From NCBI GenBank assembly GCA_964394665.1, contig CAYMYN010000028.1:1-54643 (forward strand): a DNA stretch of 54,643 nt, in the 5' to 3' direction. Below are positions 1 through 7,363 of this stretch, piece after piece (positions within the stretch are counted from its first letter, which is position 1; every line of letters starts with the position of its first letter). The stretch is from CAYMYN01 sp964394665. Lineage in GTDB: Bacteria; Planctomycetota; UBA1135; GCA-002686595. A model generated the notes under the pieces. It made no database searches. It saw only the letters and a program-made list of their open reading frames with translations, and was not told the origin of the DNA. Both the position numbers and the translations under genes were made by a program.

Positions 1-1034
1 TGGGCTGGCGGTTCACCATCATCGACCAGCTCGACGACGTCGTGCGCTGGAACCTCGAGGCCATGGCGCGGTATCACCACCCCCGGTACATCCCCAGCGC
101 CCGCCTTGAGAAGCAGATACTCCGCGCGGCCAGTCGCACGGCCAACTTCGGCGAGCTTCGCCAAGCGCGCGCCGAAGAAGGGCTCGTCCTCGCCCACCGC
201 GCCCGCGGCGCCGACCAAGGCGGCGCGGGCGACGGCGCGTTCGGCGTCGGCGAGTTTCCCGCGCTCGAGGCGCGCGAGGGCCTCGCCAGCGTGGGCGAAG
301 GGGCTGCGCGCGCCGGCCCGCCCGGGCTCGACGGCGAAGGCGCCGCCGCCGCCCTCGAGGCGCGCGTCGGCCGGGACGTCGCCGGTCGCGATGGCCAAGC
401 CGTGGGGCGCGAGCAACCGGTTGAGCTCGAGGTCGCGCGCCAGGTCGCGGCCGGGGTTGAGTTGTTCCCAGCCCCAGCCCGTGGCCGCGCACAGGAGGCC
501 CCCGCCGGCCGAGAGCGAGCGCGCCAGGGCCTCGCGCTCGGCGGGCGAGACGTTCGTGCGGCCCAGCACGACGAGGGCGGCGCCGTCGGGAACCTCGCGC
601 GCGACGGACGTCTCGAAGCCGAGCTCCGCGAGGGGCGCGGCCAGACGTTCGGCGTCCAGGAGGTGCACCGTGCGCCGCCGCGCGGCGGGCAGACCCTCGC
701 CGGCCCAGGTCAGCGCGTTGGCGAGCGACCGCGCGCCCTCGGGTCCGGCCGGCGCGTCGAGGTAGCCCGTGTGGCCGAAGGCGACGATCCGGCCCCCGCC
801 CGCACCCTCGGCGGCCGCGACGACGACCCGCGGCGCGCCGTCGCGCTCGGGCGCGAGCACGGCGAAGGCCTGGGGACCGAAGACCGCGAGGCGCCCGGGC
901 AGCCCCGGGGCGGGGATGCGCTCGAGCCCGGCGAGCAGCGCCCCGCGGGCTGCCTCGACGCGACGCTCGGCGCGCGTGTCCGGCGCGGGGTGGGGGAACA
1001 GCAGCAGGGCGAGGGGCAGCAGGGCGCGCGGCAT
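1..1034 (-). CDS. M60-like peptidase, N-terminal part (runs off the window)
   Basis: The minus-strand frame starts at the ATG at 1034 and stays open to the left edge, so the C-terminus is missing. The protein starts with a short hydrophobic, signal-like stretch (PRALLPLALLLF). A domain follows with VVVAAAEG and AFGHTGYL motifs near residues 70-95. Further on are RTNVSPAEREAL, GGGLLCAATGWGW, QLNPGRDLA and NRLLAPHGL. From memory, this order matches the N-terminal glutamine-amidotransferase-like region of secreted M60/enhancin-like proteins common in Planctomycetes. The zinc-binding HEXXH of the peptidase domain would lie beyond the window and cannot be checked. It is divergent from the lipoprotein gene at 1213, with about 180 bp between them. 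The family call is moderately sure; the coding call is firm, because the frame reads as a coherent protein. Confidence 0.72.
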   Translation of the reverse strand, partial: MPRALLPLALLLFPHPAPDTRAERRVEAARGALLAGLERIPAPGLPGRLAVFGPQAFAVLAPERDGAPRVVVAAAEGAGGGRIVAFGHTGYLDAPAGPEGARSLANALTWAGEGLPAARRRTVHLLDAERLAAPLAELGFETSVAREVPDGAALVVLGRTNVSPAEREALARSLSAGGGLLCAATGWGWEQLNPGRDLARDLELNRLLAPHGLAIATGDVPADARLEGGGGAFAVEPGRAGARSPFAHAGEALARLERGKLADAERAVARAALVGAAGAVGEDEPFFGARLAKLAEVGRATGRAEYLLLKAGAGDVPGVVIPRHGLEVPAHDVVELVDDGEPPA

Positions 1035-1212
1035 GGGCGCGAGGATAGCGGCGCCGCGCTGGCCGCGGAGCCTCGCCTTGCCCCCCTCGCCGGCGTTGCG
1101 CTAGCCTCGCGCTCCGTACCGCGCGGTGCCGGATCCCCGGCCGCGCGCGTTCCTCTGCACCATCCCGGCGGTCCCGACCCTCGGCGTCGACGAAGAGAAC
1201 CAGGAGATCCCC

Positions 1213-1794
1213 ATGCGAACCCGCTGCATCACCCTCGCCCTGCTGTGCGCCGCCTGCGCCGGACCGCGGATCTCGGAGGACGTACTCGACGTCGCGCGCG
1301 CGACCATGCCGGGGGGCCAGTTCCACATCGAGTTCGGACCCGACGGGCGTGTGCTCGAGGCCGGCGGCGAGGTGCCCCTCGAGGCGCTGCCGGACAAGGT
1401 CCGCGCGTCGCTCGACGCCGCGCATCCCGGGGGTCACACCACGGGCGCCGCGCGCCTCGTCGTCGACGGCGAGCCCCTGTGGCTGGTCGCGAAGCGGATC
1501 GACGGCCGGGACTTCGAGTTCCTCGTGCGCGGCGACGGCAAGATCCAAGGCGGCGAGGAGAGCCTGGCGCGCACCTTCTGGCCGGCCGCGGTCCTCAGCG
1601 CCGCCCACGACGCCGTCCCGGGCGCCAAACTCGAGCGCGTCGAGCGCGTGTGGGGCGTCGAGGCGCGCGACGGCGAGAGCTACCACGTGAAGTTCGTCGA
1701 CCGCGGCGAGTCGGTGCGCGTCGGCGTGACCGCGGAGGGCCAGGTCGTGCGCGTCGTGCGCCGCATGGCCGGCCAGGTGCGCGTCGAGCGCTGA
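1213..1794 (+). CDS. lipoprotein with PepSY-like repeats
   Basis: This is a 193-residue protein with an N-terminal lipoprotein signal (MRTRCITLALLCAACAGP; lipobox LLCAAC). AGGAGA lies 5 bases before the ATG, which favours this start over the in-frame upstream ATG at 1126. The mature part has at least two similar segments: one at LPDKVRASLDAAHPGG followed by two beta strands and GDGKI, and one at FWPAAVLSAAHDAVPGA followed by strands and TAEGQV. This helix-then-strands plan, ending in a G(K/Q)(I/V) turn, is that of PepSY-like periplasmic domains. Function is unknown; a periplasmic binding or inhibitor role is only an inference. It ends 22 bp before the end of a convergent gene. Confidence 0.8.
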   Translation: MRTRCITLALLCAACAGPRISEDVLDVARATMPGGQFHIEFGPDGRVLEAGGEVPLEALPDKVRASLDAAHPGGHTTGAARLVVDGEPLWLVAKRIDGRDFEFLVRGDGKIQGGEESLARTFWPAAVLSAAHDAVPGAKLERVERVWGVEARDGESYHVKFVDRGESVRVGVTAEGQVVRVVRRMAGQVRVER

Positions 1795-1795
1795 A

Positions 1796-1815
1796 CCCGG
1801 GTGGCTTGACCCGGG
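1796..1815. terminator. small hairpin between convergent genes
   Basis: A 7-bp perfect inverted repeat (CCCGGGT / ACCCGGG) with a 6-base loop fills the 22-bp gap between two convergent stop codons. There is no T-run, so it is at most a weak bidirectional terminator. Confidence 0.35.
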
Positions 1816-1816
1816 G

Positions 1817-3199
1817 TCAGCGCGCGCCGCCGGCGAACAGGGCGCGCAGGGCCTGGTCGAGGGTCGTCGCGCGGCGGCCCTCGGTGCGCACGAGGTGGAA
1901 CCCGTCCCCGGCGCGCTCCATCTGCAGGCGCTCGTACTCCGCGACGTCGCGCACGATGTCGCCGCCGAAGCGCTCGGGTCGTCGCGCGCGGATCGTGGTG
2001 GCCTCGGCCGTGCAGACGAGCACCGCCGCCGGGCGCGGGACGCGGCGCGCCAGGAACTCCAGGCTCCGCGCGTGGGGCCGGTTCGAGCCGCACGCCAAGC
2101 GATCGTCGAAGGAGCCCTCGAAGAGCACCAGGCCGCCCTGGTTCTGCAAGGGCAACACGCGCAGGGCGTGGCCCACCAACCAGTCGAGGGCCTCGAGCAG
2201 CGCGCTCGGGCCGCCAACGCCGCCGCGTAGGCTGGGCAAGACCCCCGGGCGGCGCTCGAAGCGATGCACCCCGCCCTCGCGGAAGATCGGCGCCAGGCGC
2301 GCGGCGAGTTCGTCGATCAGCGCGCTCTTGCCCGCGCCGGCGCTGCCGATCACGGTCACGAACAGGCCGCGGGGGCGCAGCAGCGGCCGCAGGCGCCGTC
2401 CGAGGCCCGAACGCAGGACCGCCAGGCCCGTCTCGAGGGGCCGGCGCAGCGCGGCGCGCCGCACGAGGGCGCGGCGCAGGGCGCGCGCGTCCTCGGCCAG
2501 GCCGGCGTGATCCTCCGCCCGCAGGCGGCGCACGAAGGCGGCGGCCCAGCGCGGCCCGAGGATCTCGCCCAGCACCTGGTGCAAGCGCCGCGGCCGACCC
2601 TCGAGCACGTTGGCCAGGCGCACCAGGCGCCGCCGTTCGAGGCGCCCCTTTGCGAAGGGCAGCAGGAAGTCCGCGAGCGCGGCGAACTCGCTGGGCAAGG
2701 AGCGCGGCGAGTCCGCCGAGCGCGCGGCGAGCAGGCGCCCCGCGCCGAGCACCGGCACGCCGCCGACGCACAGCGCGGTGTGCACGCCGACCTCGAGGAA
2801 GGCGTGGCGTTCGGGGCCTTCGTAGGCGTAGGCGAAGAGGCGCCGCCGGTGGCCGGCGCGATCCCGTTGCCAGAGGCTCGCGCCACGCCGGGCGCAGGCC
2901 GCCTCGAGGGCGCGCTCGAGGCGCGCGGCTCCGGCGGGCTCGACCAGCAGCTCGATCGCGCCGGCCTCGGGCACGCGCGGGAAGTCGCGTTGCCCGGCGA
3001 GGAAAGCGTAGTTGACGCCTTCGGACTCGAGCTCGGCGACCAGGTCCTCCAGCACGCGCTCGAACGTGCCCGCCGGCCGCGGCCAGGCTTCGCCGGCGCT
3101 CGCGCGGCGCGGGGGCGGCGCGAGGGCGCGGCGGGCCGGGAGGGCCCGGGCGAGCAGCGCGACCGGGGAGAACGCGGAGCGGGACGGGACGCGGGGCAT
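1817..3199 (-). CDS. nucleotidyltransferase-like/P-loop kinase-like protein
   Basis: This 460-residue protein appears to have two parts. Residues about 40-260 are an Arg/Ala-rich domain with LVAELESEGVNYAFLAGQ and IELLVEP. These resemble the nucleotidyltransferase-like domain often placed before thymidylate-kinase-like domains. Residues about 275-460 carry a clear Walker A, GSAGAGKS, near residues 283-290, then LVLFEGSFDD and a C-terminal segment rich in Arg. The C-terminal part resembles dTMP kinase-like enzymes without being a housekeeping dTMP kinase. In other genomes such two-domain proteins occur near polysaccharide genes; no such neighbours are visible here. Substrate unknown. The start is the ATG giving MPRVPSRSAF; an upstream in-frame start cannot be excluded. 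Confidence 0.72.
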   Translation of the reverse strand: MPRVPSRSAFSPVALLARALPARRALAPPPRRASAGEAWPRPAGTFERVLEDLVAELESEGVNYAFLAGQRDFPRVPEAGAIELLVEPAGAARLERALEAACARRGASLWQRDRAGHRRRLFAYAYEGPERHAFLEVGVHTALCVGGVPVLGAGRLLAARSADSPRSLPSEFAALADFLLPFAKGRLERRRLVRLANVLEGRPRRLHQVLGEILGPRWAAAFVRRLRAEDHAGLAEDARALRRALVRRAALRRPLETGLAVLRSGLGRRLRPLLRPRGLFVTVIGSAGAGKSALIDELAARLAPIFREGGVHRFERRPGVLPSLRGGVGGPSALLEALDWLVGHALRVLPLQNQGGLVLFEGSFDDRLACGSNRPHARSLEFLARRVPRPAAVLVCTAEATTIRARRPERFGGDIVRDVAEYERLQMERAGDGFHLVRTEGRRATTLDQALRALFAGGAR

Positions 3200-3544
3200 C
3201 GACGGTCGGCGAGGGTGGCGCGCGGGGTGGAAGGGCGCGCGAACCTCCGGCCCGCACCGCCCCGGATCCCGGGGAGTGCGTCGCCACCACGCGCCGGCGC
3301 AGGCTTCGTGAAGCGCGCCGTCCGCTCTTGAGCGGAAGCGGGGGAAGGCGCGGGAGAGCTCCCCCGCGGCCGCTTCGCCGGGATCCGCGTCACGCCGGGG
3401 TCGGCCCGCGGGTGAGGGGAGCGGACCGGGCGATGTGCCCGGCGACGGCCCCGCCCGCTGGCAGGGGCGCTCTCCCCGTCCCCAAACCCCGCGGCGGATC
3501 CCCCCCTAGCGCCGGGATCCGGAGCGCCGACCGAACCCAGACCC
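3200..3544. other. divergent intergenic region
   Basis: These 345 bp separate divergent genes starting at 3199 (-) and 3545 (+), and should contain both promoters. I see no convincing -10/-35 pair, no tRNA and no small gene. Only short GC-rich dyads such as GGGAG-AG-CTCCC are present. There is no clear Shine-Dalgarno before the ATG at 3545. Confidence 0.5.
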
Positions 3545-4639
3545 ATGGACACTCGACCCTTCCTCTTCGCGCTGGCCCTGGCCGCGTCCTCCGTCGCGCC
3601 GCGCGCCGCGCAGGCGAGCCCCGCGATCGATCCGCGCGTCCCGATCAACGCGGTCAACACCCCCGGCGACGCGGAGTCCGAGTTCCGCATCACGCAGCCG
3701 GGCTCCTACTACCTCGAGGCCAACCTGACGGCCGCTCCCGGCCGGCACGGGCTCGTGATCGCCGCCAGCGACGTCCACGTCGACCTCATGGGGTTCGCGC
3801 TGCACGGCAACTTCGTCGGGGAGAACGCGATCGCGGTCTCCGGAGCGCTGGTCAACGTCTCGATCCACAACGGCACGATCTACTTCTGGAACGGACTCGC
3901 CGTGGCCGCGCAGGACGCCGCCAGTACGGCGTTCCGGGACCTTCAGGTGCGCTCCACGCTGCTGGGCGGGATCCACGTGGGCCGGGGCGCGAAGATCGAG
4001 CGCTGCCGCGTCTGGTCCTCGGGCTCCTTCGGGATCCGCGCCGGCGAATCCGCGCTGGTCGCCGACGTGCACGTGGATAACGCGTATGGGGGCGTCGGGA
4101 TCCAGACCAGCGGCGGATCCATCGTCCGAAACTGCCTCGTGACCCAGGCCGGTCACGACGGCGTGAACGTAGGGGCAGGTTCACTCGTGCTCGCGTGCGT
4201 GGTCAACGAGGCCGGGATGAAGGGCATCTCCGGGGATCGGACCACGGTCCAGGCCTGCGTCGTACGGCAGAGCGCGGGGCCAGGAATCTCCCTGGCGCGC
4301 GGAACGGTGCAGGACTGCGAGGTCGCCAACAACCAGGCGAACGGCATCGAGATCCTCCTGGGGAGCGGGCTCGTGGTCGGCAACCAGGTCGCCGCCAATG
4401 GCCAGAACGGCATCTACGTCCAGAACGGTGCGCGCGTCGAGGAGAACGACGTGCGCGATCACACCAACGGGACCGGCATCCTCGTCCTCGGGGCCCGCTC
4501 CTTCGTGGCCAAGAACTCGCTCTTCGGCAACGCGAGCCCGCTGTCCGTGCCGCTCCAGGGCAACTTCGTCGGGCCGCTCGTGGCAGTGAACGCCGTGAAC
4601 GGCCGCGGCGATCCCTGGGCCAACTTCCACTGGAACTGA
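3545..4639 (+). CDS. secreted right-handed beta-helix repeat protein
   Basis: This 364-residue protein has a signal peptide (RPFLFALALAASSVAPRAAQA). It then has an INAVNTPGDAESEFRITQPG segment, which I recognise as the usual opening of planctomycete beta-helix proteins. From about residue 60 to 340 there are 10 or more parallel beta-helix rungs of roughly 22-25 residues: short beta strands, GI/GV turns, and repeated N and V stacks such as NGIEI, NGIYV and GTGILV. It is probably exported to the periplasm or cell surface. The fold is shared with pectate lyases and carbohydrate-binding or adhesion proteins, but no catalytic residues are evident. Substrate unknown. It ends 4 bp from the end of the convergent protease gene. 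Confidence 0.85.
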   Translation: MDTRPFLFALALAASSVAPRAAQASPAIDPRVPINAVNTPGDAESEFRITQPGSYYLEANLTAAPGRHGLVIAASDVHVDLMGFALHGNFVGENAIAVSGALVNVSIHNGTIYFWNGLAVAAQDAASTAFRDLQVRSTLLGGIHVGRGAKIERCRVWSSGSFGIRAGESALVADVHVDNAYGGVGIQTSGGSIVRNCLVTQAGHDGVNVGAGSLVLACVVNEAGMKGISGDRTTVQACVVRQSAGPGISLARGTVQDCEVANNQANGIEILLGSGLVVGNQVAANGQNGIYVQNGARVEENDVRDHTNGTGILVLGARSFVAKNSLFGNASPLSVPLQGNFVGPLVAVNAVNGRGDPWANFHWN

Positions 4640-4643
4640 TCGA

Positions 4644-5882
4644 CTACAGCCCGCTTTCTCCGCGCAGGGCGCGGATGCGCTCCAGCACCGGCGGGTGGGA
4701 GTGGTGCAGCCAGACGAAGAAGGGGTGCGGTGTCAGGTTCGAGAGGCTGTCGCGCGAGAGGCGTGAGAGGGCTTGCACCAAGGTCTCGGGCGCGCGGGTC
4801 GTGTCGGCGCTGAAGGCGTCGGCCTCGAACTCGTTGCGGCGCGAGACGAAGTTCAGGGCCACCGAGAGCACGAGCTCGATGGGCGTGTAGAGCAGGGCGA
4901 AGAACACCAGGCCCGCATGGACCGAGGGTCGGGTTCCGAAGGCCTCGAACAGCCCCGCGTGGCTCAGGAATACCTGCAGCAGGCCGAAGAGCACGCCCAG
5001 GTGCACGATGGCGAGCACGAGTCCCTTCAGGATGTGGCGTCGCTTGAAGTGCCCGATCTCGTGCGCCACGACGGCCACCAGCTCGTCCTCGGAGTGGCGC
5101 TCGATCAACGTGTCGAACAGGGCCACGCGTTTGTTCTTGCCGAAGCCGGTGAAGAACGCGTTGGCCTTGCTCGAGCGACGCGAGCCGTCCACGACGTAGA
5201 CGTCGCTGAGGGGGAAGCCCACGCGCTCGGCGTAGTCGAGCAGCGCGCTGCGCAGGGTCCCTTCGGGCAGGGGCTGGAACTTGTTGAACAGCGGCAGGAT
5301 CCAGGTCGGCGCGACGAGTTGCACCAGCACCACGAACAGGGCCGTGAAGCCCCAGCAGGCGAGCCAGGCCCAGCTCCCCGCGCTGCCGAGCAGCCACAGG
5401 ACGGCGGCTAGCAGCGGCGCGCCGAGCACGAGCGTCAGGAGCAGGCCCTTGGCGAGATCCAGGGCGAAGGTCCCGGGGGTCGTGCGGTTGAAGCCGAAGC
5501 GCTCCTCGAGCACGAAGGTCGACCAGATGCGGAAGGGAAGGTGCACGACCGTGCGCCCCAGGACGAGGGCGCCGATGAAGAGCAGGCCGCTCGCGAGCTC
5601 GCCCCAGCCGAGGTCGCGCACGGCGCCGTCCAGCCATCCGAAGCCACCCAGGCCCCAGAAGGCGAGCAGCAGCGCGAGGTCGAAGGTGCCTGGGATCAGG
5701 GCGAAGCGCGTGCGGGCGCGGGTGTACTCCTGGGAGCGGCGGTAGGCCTCGGCGTCGTAGACCCCCTCGAACTCGGGCGGCAGCTCGGGCCGCAGGCGGC
5801 GCAGGTTGAGCACGTCGGCGACGACCGACAGGGCGTGCTCGGCGAAGAGGGCCACGAGGATGACGAGCGCGTAGACGTTCAT
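4644..5882 (-). CDS. M48 family (Ste24/CAAX prenyl protease-like) metallopeptidase
   Basis: This 412-residue integral membrane zinc protease has an N-terminal hydrophobic segment (YALVILVALFAEHALSVVA) and several further membrane spans to about residue 200. The M48 catalytic motif VVAHEIGHFKRRH follows, with zinc ligands H274 and H278 and catalytic E275. The third ligand lies in the NEFEADAFSAD motif about 70 residues on. The N-terminal EAYRRSQEYTRARTRFALI segment is typical of the M48 N-terminal domain of Ste24-type enzymes. In bacteria these are membrane proteases of broad quality-control use; prenyl processing should not be assumed. It is divergent from yciB with 69 bp between starts, so the two promoter regions lie in that gap. 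Confidence 0.92.
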   Translation of the reverse strand: MNVYALVILVALFAEHALSVVADVLNLRRLRPELPPEFEGVYDAEAYRRSQEYTRARTRFALIPGTFDLALLLAFWGLGGFGWLDGAVRDLGWGELASGLLFIGALVLGRTVVHLPFRIWSTFVLEERFGFNRTTPGTFALDLAKGLLLTLVLGAPLLAAVLWLLGSAGSWAWLACWGFTALFVVLVQLVAPTWILPLFNKFQPLPEGTLRSALLDYAERVGFPLSDVYVVDGSRRSSKANAFFTGFGKNKRVALFDTLIERHSEDELVAVVAHEIGHFKRRHILKGLVLAIVHLGVLFGLLQVFLSHAGLFEAFGTRPSVHAGLVFFALLYTPIELVLSVALNFVSRRNEFEADAFSADTTRAPETLVQALSRLSRDSLSNLTPHPFFVWLHHSHPPVLERIRALRGESGL

Positions 5883-5951
5883 GTAGGATCGCCGGCTGCG
5901 GTCGGTCCCCCCACGCGCGGGCGGTCACCGACGGCGGAGCAGCGTACCCGC

Positions 5952-6599
5952 ATGGACCCCTCCCACCAACCCGCCGCGGAACGTCCCCGCCGCCCGCTCC
6001 TGCGCCTGCTCGTCGAGGTCGGGCCGCTGGTGCTCTTCTTCCTGGTCAACGCGCGCTGGGACAAGCTCGTCCCGGGATCGTCGCTCGAGAACATCTACGC
6101 CGCCACGGCGGTGTTCATGGTGGCGATCCTGGTCTCGCTGGCGGTCTCGTGGGCCACCGAGCGGCGCCTGCCGATCATGCCCCTGGTGACGGCCGTGTTC
6201 GTGTTGATCTTCGGTGGCCTGACCCTGTTCTTGCGCGACGAGCTGTTCATCAAGCTCAAGCCCACCATCGTCAACACGCTCTTCGCCGCGATCCTGTTCG
6301 GCGGCCTTGCCTTCAAGCGCGCGCTGCTCGAGCCCCTGCTCGGCACCGCGATCGAGCTGTCGGCGGAGGGCTGGCGCATCCTGACCCTGCGCTGGGCCTT
6401 CTTCTTCCTCTTCCTCGCCGCGCTCAACGAGGTCGTCTGGCGCTCCTTCAGCACCGACACCTGGGTGACGTTCAAGGTCTTCGGCACGATGCCGATCACG
6501 TTCGTGTTCCTGCTCTTCCAGGCGCCCTTGCTGCAACGCCACGCGCGCCCCCCGCGGGACGCACCGGAGCCGGACCCCGAGCCGGAGCGCGCCGGCTGA
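5952..6599 (+). CDS. yciB: septation protein A-like inner membrane protein
   Basis: This 215-residue membrane protein has five or six hydrophobic segments. It matches the YciB/IspA family by the N-terminal GPLVLFFLVNAR, the central LKPTIVNTLFA, and the C-terminal NEVVWRSFSTDTW followed by VTFKVFGT, which is the strongest family signature. The family is linked to cell-envelope synthesis and division in proteobacteria. The ATG at 5952 gives MDPSHQPAAERPRR directly before the first membrane span. The same frame is open further upstream, but that part lies antisense to the protease gene and is not plausible. The acidic/proline tail is usual for the family. Confidence 0.9.
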   Translation: MDPSHQPAAERPRRPLLRLLVEVGPLVLFFLVNARWDKLVPGSSLENIYAATAVFMVAILVSLAVSWATERRLPIMPLVTAVFVLIFGGLTLFLRDELFIKLKPTIVNTLFAAILFGGLAFKRALLEPLLGTAIELSAEGWRILTLRWAFFFLFLAALNEVVWRSFSTDTWVTFKVFGTMPITFVFLLFQAPLLQRHARPPRDAPEPDPEPERAG

Positions 6600-6677
6600 G
6601 AGGCCGAGAGAAAATCGAGCAGACCCGGAACGGACCCAGAGCAGACCATCCAGACGGCCTCTCAGAACGCCCTTTGG

Positions 6678-6697
6678 ACGGCCGGCAAGCCGGCCGT
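6678..6697. repeat. palindromic hairpin downstream of yciB
   Basis: Two perfect 9-bp arms (ACGGCCGGC / GCCGGCCGT) surround an AA dinucleotide. It lies about 80 bp after the yciB stop. No T-run follows. It may be a terminator or one copy of an extragenic palindrome family; no second copy is obvious in this window. Confidence 0.5.
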
Positions 6698-6772
6698 ACC
6701 GAGAGTGCTCGAATTCTTCTCACACTCTGAGCGCCGGTCCGCCGGGTTCGGGAGCCGTGCGGGGCCCGGGGG

Positions 6773-6795
6773 CGTCGAGCGCCGCGCGCTCGACG
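6773..6795. repeat. 10-bp stem hairpin in the same gap
   Basis: The arms CGTCGAGCGC and GCGCTCGACG are perfectly complementary with a 3-base loop. The hairpin lies about 60 bp upstream of the small gene at 6854 and could be a terminator or a regulatory dyad. Confidence 0.4.
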
Positions 6796-6853
6796 GACAC
6801 GGATCGCTCCCTGCACGGTATGCTCGGGCCCTCCCGGCCAGAGGAAGCTCAGC

Positions 6854-7222
6854 ATGGTGCGCATCTACTACATCCATTGGGATCGGGTCGAGTGCCTGGC
6901 CGACGTCCAGGTGCTGCGGGACGCCGGCCATCGCGTGCGCCATCAGTGGCGTTCGGAGACCGGCGAGGGCGCGAAGGTCTGGAACGAGGTCAAGCGCACG
7001 CCCCCCGAGGTGCTCGCGATCTGCCTCGATCGACTGCCCGCCCACGGCCGACGCATCGCTGCCGTGACGCGCGAGGTGCGCTCCCTGCGCGACCTGCCGC
7101 TGGTCTTCGTCGGCGGCGACGAGGCCACGGTCGAGGCGACGCGCGCCGAGTTCCCCGCCGCGCGCTTCACGACCCGCGCCGCCTTGGTCGAGACCGTCGA
7201 GCGCGCCGGCGCCTCGTCCTGA
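6854..7222 (+). CDS. small receiver-like hypothetical protein
   Basis: This 122-residue cytoplasmic protein is preceded by AGAGGAAG 9 bases before the ATG. It has alternating strands and helices: VRIYYIHWD, AGHRVRHQW, PEVLAICLDRLPAHGRR and DLPLVFVGGD, ending TTRAALVETVE. The order, including a strand with a central Asp followed by Pro and a strand ending in GGD, recalls CheY-like receiver folds. However, the usual N-terminal acidic pair and the conserved Lys are missing. It could be a degenerate receiver or an unrelated alpha/beta domain. It lies 141 bp before the sensor kinase on the same strand, but a functional link is not shown. Confidence 0.7.
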   Translation: MVRIYYIHWDRVECLADVQVLRDAGHRVRHQWRSETGEGAKVWNEVKRTPPEVLAICLDRLPAHGRRIAAVTREVRSLRDLPLVFVGGDEATVEATRAEFPAARFTTRAALVETVERAGASS

Positions 7223-7363
7223 TCCGGCTCGCGCCCTACGCACACGGGCCCGCCCCGGCCGCGCCGACGACGTAGGCGCCGTGCGCGGCCGCTCGCCCCC
7301 TTCGGACCGCCGCCGTGGCGCGCGTACGATGGTCCCGCGGGCCGCGCATGGCCCGCGGCCTCG

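Noticed and set aside
42..2510. An 822-residue plus-strand frame at the left end
   Set aside because: It crosses three better-supported genes on both strands and has no recognisable motif.
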